A stretch of DNA of 64,000 bases from Mesorhizobium muleiense (GTDB lineage Bacteria; Pseudomonadota; Alphaproteobacteria; Rhizobiales; Rhizobiaceae): NCBI RefSeq assembly GCF_900099905.1, contig NZ_FNEE01000009.1, positions 186,001 through 250,000 on the forward strand, in the 5' to 3' direction. Under the pieces are notes generated by a model that saw only the letters and a program-made list of their open reading frames with translations, ran no database searches and was not told the origin of the DNA. Position 1 is the first letter of the stretch; each line of letters starts with the position of its first letter. This document shows positions 62,854 to 64,000 of the stretch, in pieces. A program made the position numbers and the translations under genes.

Positions 62854-63990
62854 TCAACGCCGAAGCTGATCCTTGCCCATGTCGGTCACCAGACGCTTTC
62901 CGCACAGTGCCAGCGTTATGTCCATCTCCTTGTGGATGATTTCCAAGGCTTTGGTGACTCCATCCTTGCCGAGCGCGCCGAGGCCGTAGAGGAAAGGCCG
63001 GCCGATATAGGTGCCCTTGGCGCCGAGACACAGCGCCTTCAGCACGTCCTGGCCAGAGCGGATGCCGCCATCCATATGCACTTCGATCGTGTCGCCGACC
63101 GCGTCGGCGATTTCTTCCAGCGCCGAGATCGACGACGGCGCGCCGTCGAGCTGGCGTCCGCCATGATTGGAGACGATGATCGCGTCGGCGCCGGTCTTGG
63201 CCGCCATCAGCGCGTCCTCCTTGTCGAGGATGCCCTTCAGGATCAGCTTGCCGCCCCAGCGCTCCTTGATCCAGGCGACGTCCTTCCACGACAGATGCGG
63301 ATCGAATTGCTCCGTCGTCCACGACGACAGCGAGTTGAGGTCGCCGACGCCCTTGGCGTGGCCGACGATGTTGCGAAAAGTCCGGCGCTTGGTGCCGGCC
63401 ATGCCAAGGCACCAGCCCGGCCTGGTCGCCACCTGCCAGACATGCTTCGGCGTGAAGCGCGGCGGCGCCGACAGCCCGTTGCGGATGTCCTTGTGGCGCT
63501 GGCCCAGGATCTGCAGGTCGAGCGTCAGCACCAGGGCCGAGCACTTCGCCGCCTTCGCCCTGTCGATGAGACTGAGGACGAAATCCTTGTCGCGCAGCAC
63601 ATAGAGCTGGAACCAGAACGGCTTCCTGGTCACCGATGCGACATCCTCGATCGAGCAGATGCTCATCGTCGACAGCGTGAACGGCACGCCGAATTCCTCC
63701 GCCGCCTGCGCCGCCAGCATCTCGCCGTCGGGGTGCTGCATGCCGGTCATGCCGGTCGGCGCCAGCGCCACCGGCATCGCCACCTTCTCGCCGATCATGG
63801 TCGATTCCAGCGAGCGGTTGCTCATGTCGACCAGCACGCGCTGGCGGAACTTGATCTTTTGGAAATCCTCCTCATTGGCCCGGTAGGTGCTTTCGGTCCA
63901 TCCACCGGAATCGGCATAGTCGAAGAACATCTTCGGCACGCGGCGGCGCGCCAGGTCCTTGAGATCGGCGATGGTGAGGATCATGCTCAT
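62854..63990 (-). CDS. lldD: FMN-dependent L-lactate dehydrogenase / alpha-hydroxy-acid oxidase
   Basis: A 378-residue flavoprotein that oxidises L-lactate to pyruvate at the membrane. Visible are the N-terminal ADLKDLARRRVPKMFFDYAD, the FMN-binding block LAPTGMTGMQHPDGE, the catalytic His-Gly-Gly-Arg in SNHGGRQLDG and MDGGIRSGQDVLKALCLGAK. Other L-2-hydroxy acids are possible. The start at 63990 is ten bases from the right edge of the window, so the promoter is outside. Confidence 0.92.
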   Translation of the reverse strand: MSMILTIADLKDLARRRVPKMFFDYADSGGWTESTYRANEEDFQKIKFRQRVLVDMSNRSLESTMIGEKVAMPVALAPTGMTGMQHPDGEMLAAQAAEEFGVPFTLSTMSICSIEDVASVTRKPFWFQLYVLRDKDFVLSLIDRAKAAKCSALVLTLDLQILGQRHKDIRNGLSAPPRFTPKHVWQVATRPGWCLGMAGTKRRTFRNIVGHAKGVGDLNSLSSWTTEQFDPHLSWKDVAWIKERWGGKLILKGILDKEDALMAAKTGADAIIVSNHGGRQLDGAPSSISALEEIADAVGDTIEVHMDGGIRSGQDVLKALCLGAKGTYIGRPFLYGLGALGKDGVTKALEIIHKEMDITLALCGKRLVTDMGKDQLRR

Positions 63991-64000
63991 GGGCTTCCCG

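Overview
The window reads as a chromosomal segment of an alphaproteobacterium of the Rhizobiales, most likely a Mesorhizobium. The DNA is GC-rich. Pointers are a zwf-pgl-edd (Entner-Doudoroff) operon, sitABCD with a Fur/Mur-type regulator, a PdhS-like kinase with a CtrA-type box, a DUF768 protein (a family I associate with Mesorhizobium), a tRNA-His of the alphaproteobacterial type, and many small dispersed palindromic intergenic elements. This is inference from gene content; no database search was run.

Layout. 0.1-4.2 kb: zwf-pgl-edd (minus). 4.5-10.6 kb: an SDR, an SH3-domain membrane protein, puuB- and puuA-like polyamine genes with a four-helix-bundle (S23/IVP-type) gene between them framed by inverted 8-bp tandem arrays, and a HAD hydrolase. 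10.9-14.9 kb: sitABCD and a Fur/Mur regulator. 15.1-19.9 kb: a receiver-like protein, a small conserved protein, aceA with a divergent XRE/ScfR-type regulator that share a triplicated operator-like motif, and a methyltransferase. 20.2-25.6 kb: a DMT transporter and potFGHI. 25.7-34.6 kb: an AsmA-like protein, acetoacetyl-CoA synthetase, a candidate sRNA, the PdhS-like kinase and a phasin.

34.6-49.1 kb is the most unusual part. A candidate small RNA with three CCUCCUCCC-loop hairpins follows the phasin gene, then tRNA-His. A 19/20 copy of the tRNA-His 3' end lies 14 kb away, so the stretch may be an old tRNA-targeted island. It holds a Tat-exported acetamidase/formamidase, a divergent AraC regulator fused to a complete second acetamidase/formamidase, a GGDEF-EAL protein, and a sugar catabolic regulon (ROK kinase fused to a P-loop kinase, LacD-like aldolase, SorC-type regulator, three-gene CUT2 ABC transporter). 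The two divergent or upstream regions of that regulon share a 28-bp operator-like sequence.

49.3-64 kb: DUF768 protein, DmpA-type peptidase, xseA, a CHASE4-like/GGDEF/EAL protein, a LysR regulator divergent from a DUF1127 gene, hicAB, a DUF937 protein, gshA, rsmE, a Cys-motif conserved protein, a class I amidotransferase, a 46-residue exported peptide, a PPP-type phosphatase and lldD.

No rRNA, CRISPR array, transposase or integrase was seen. Strongest candidates for something undescribed are the AraC-amidase fusion with its exported paralogue, the S23 cassette with self-complementary arrays, the bifunctional sugar-kinase regulon, and the dispersed hairpin family whose copies differ by compensatory changes.
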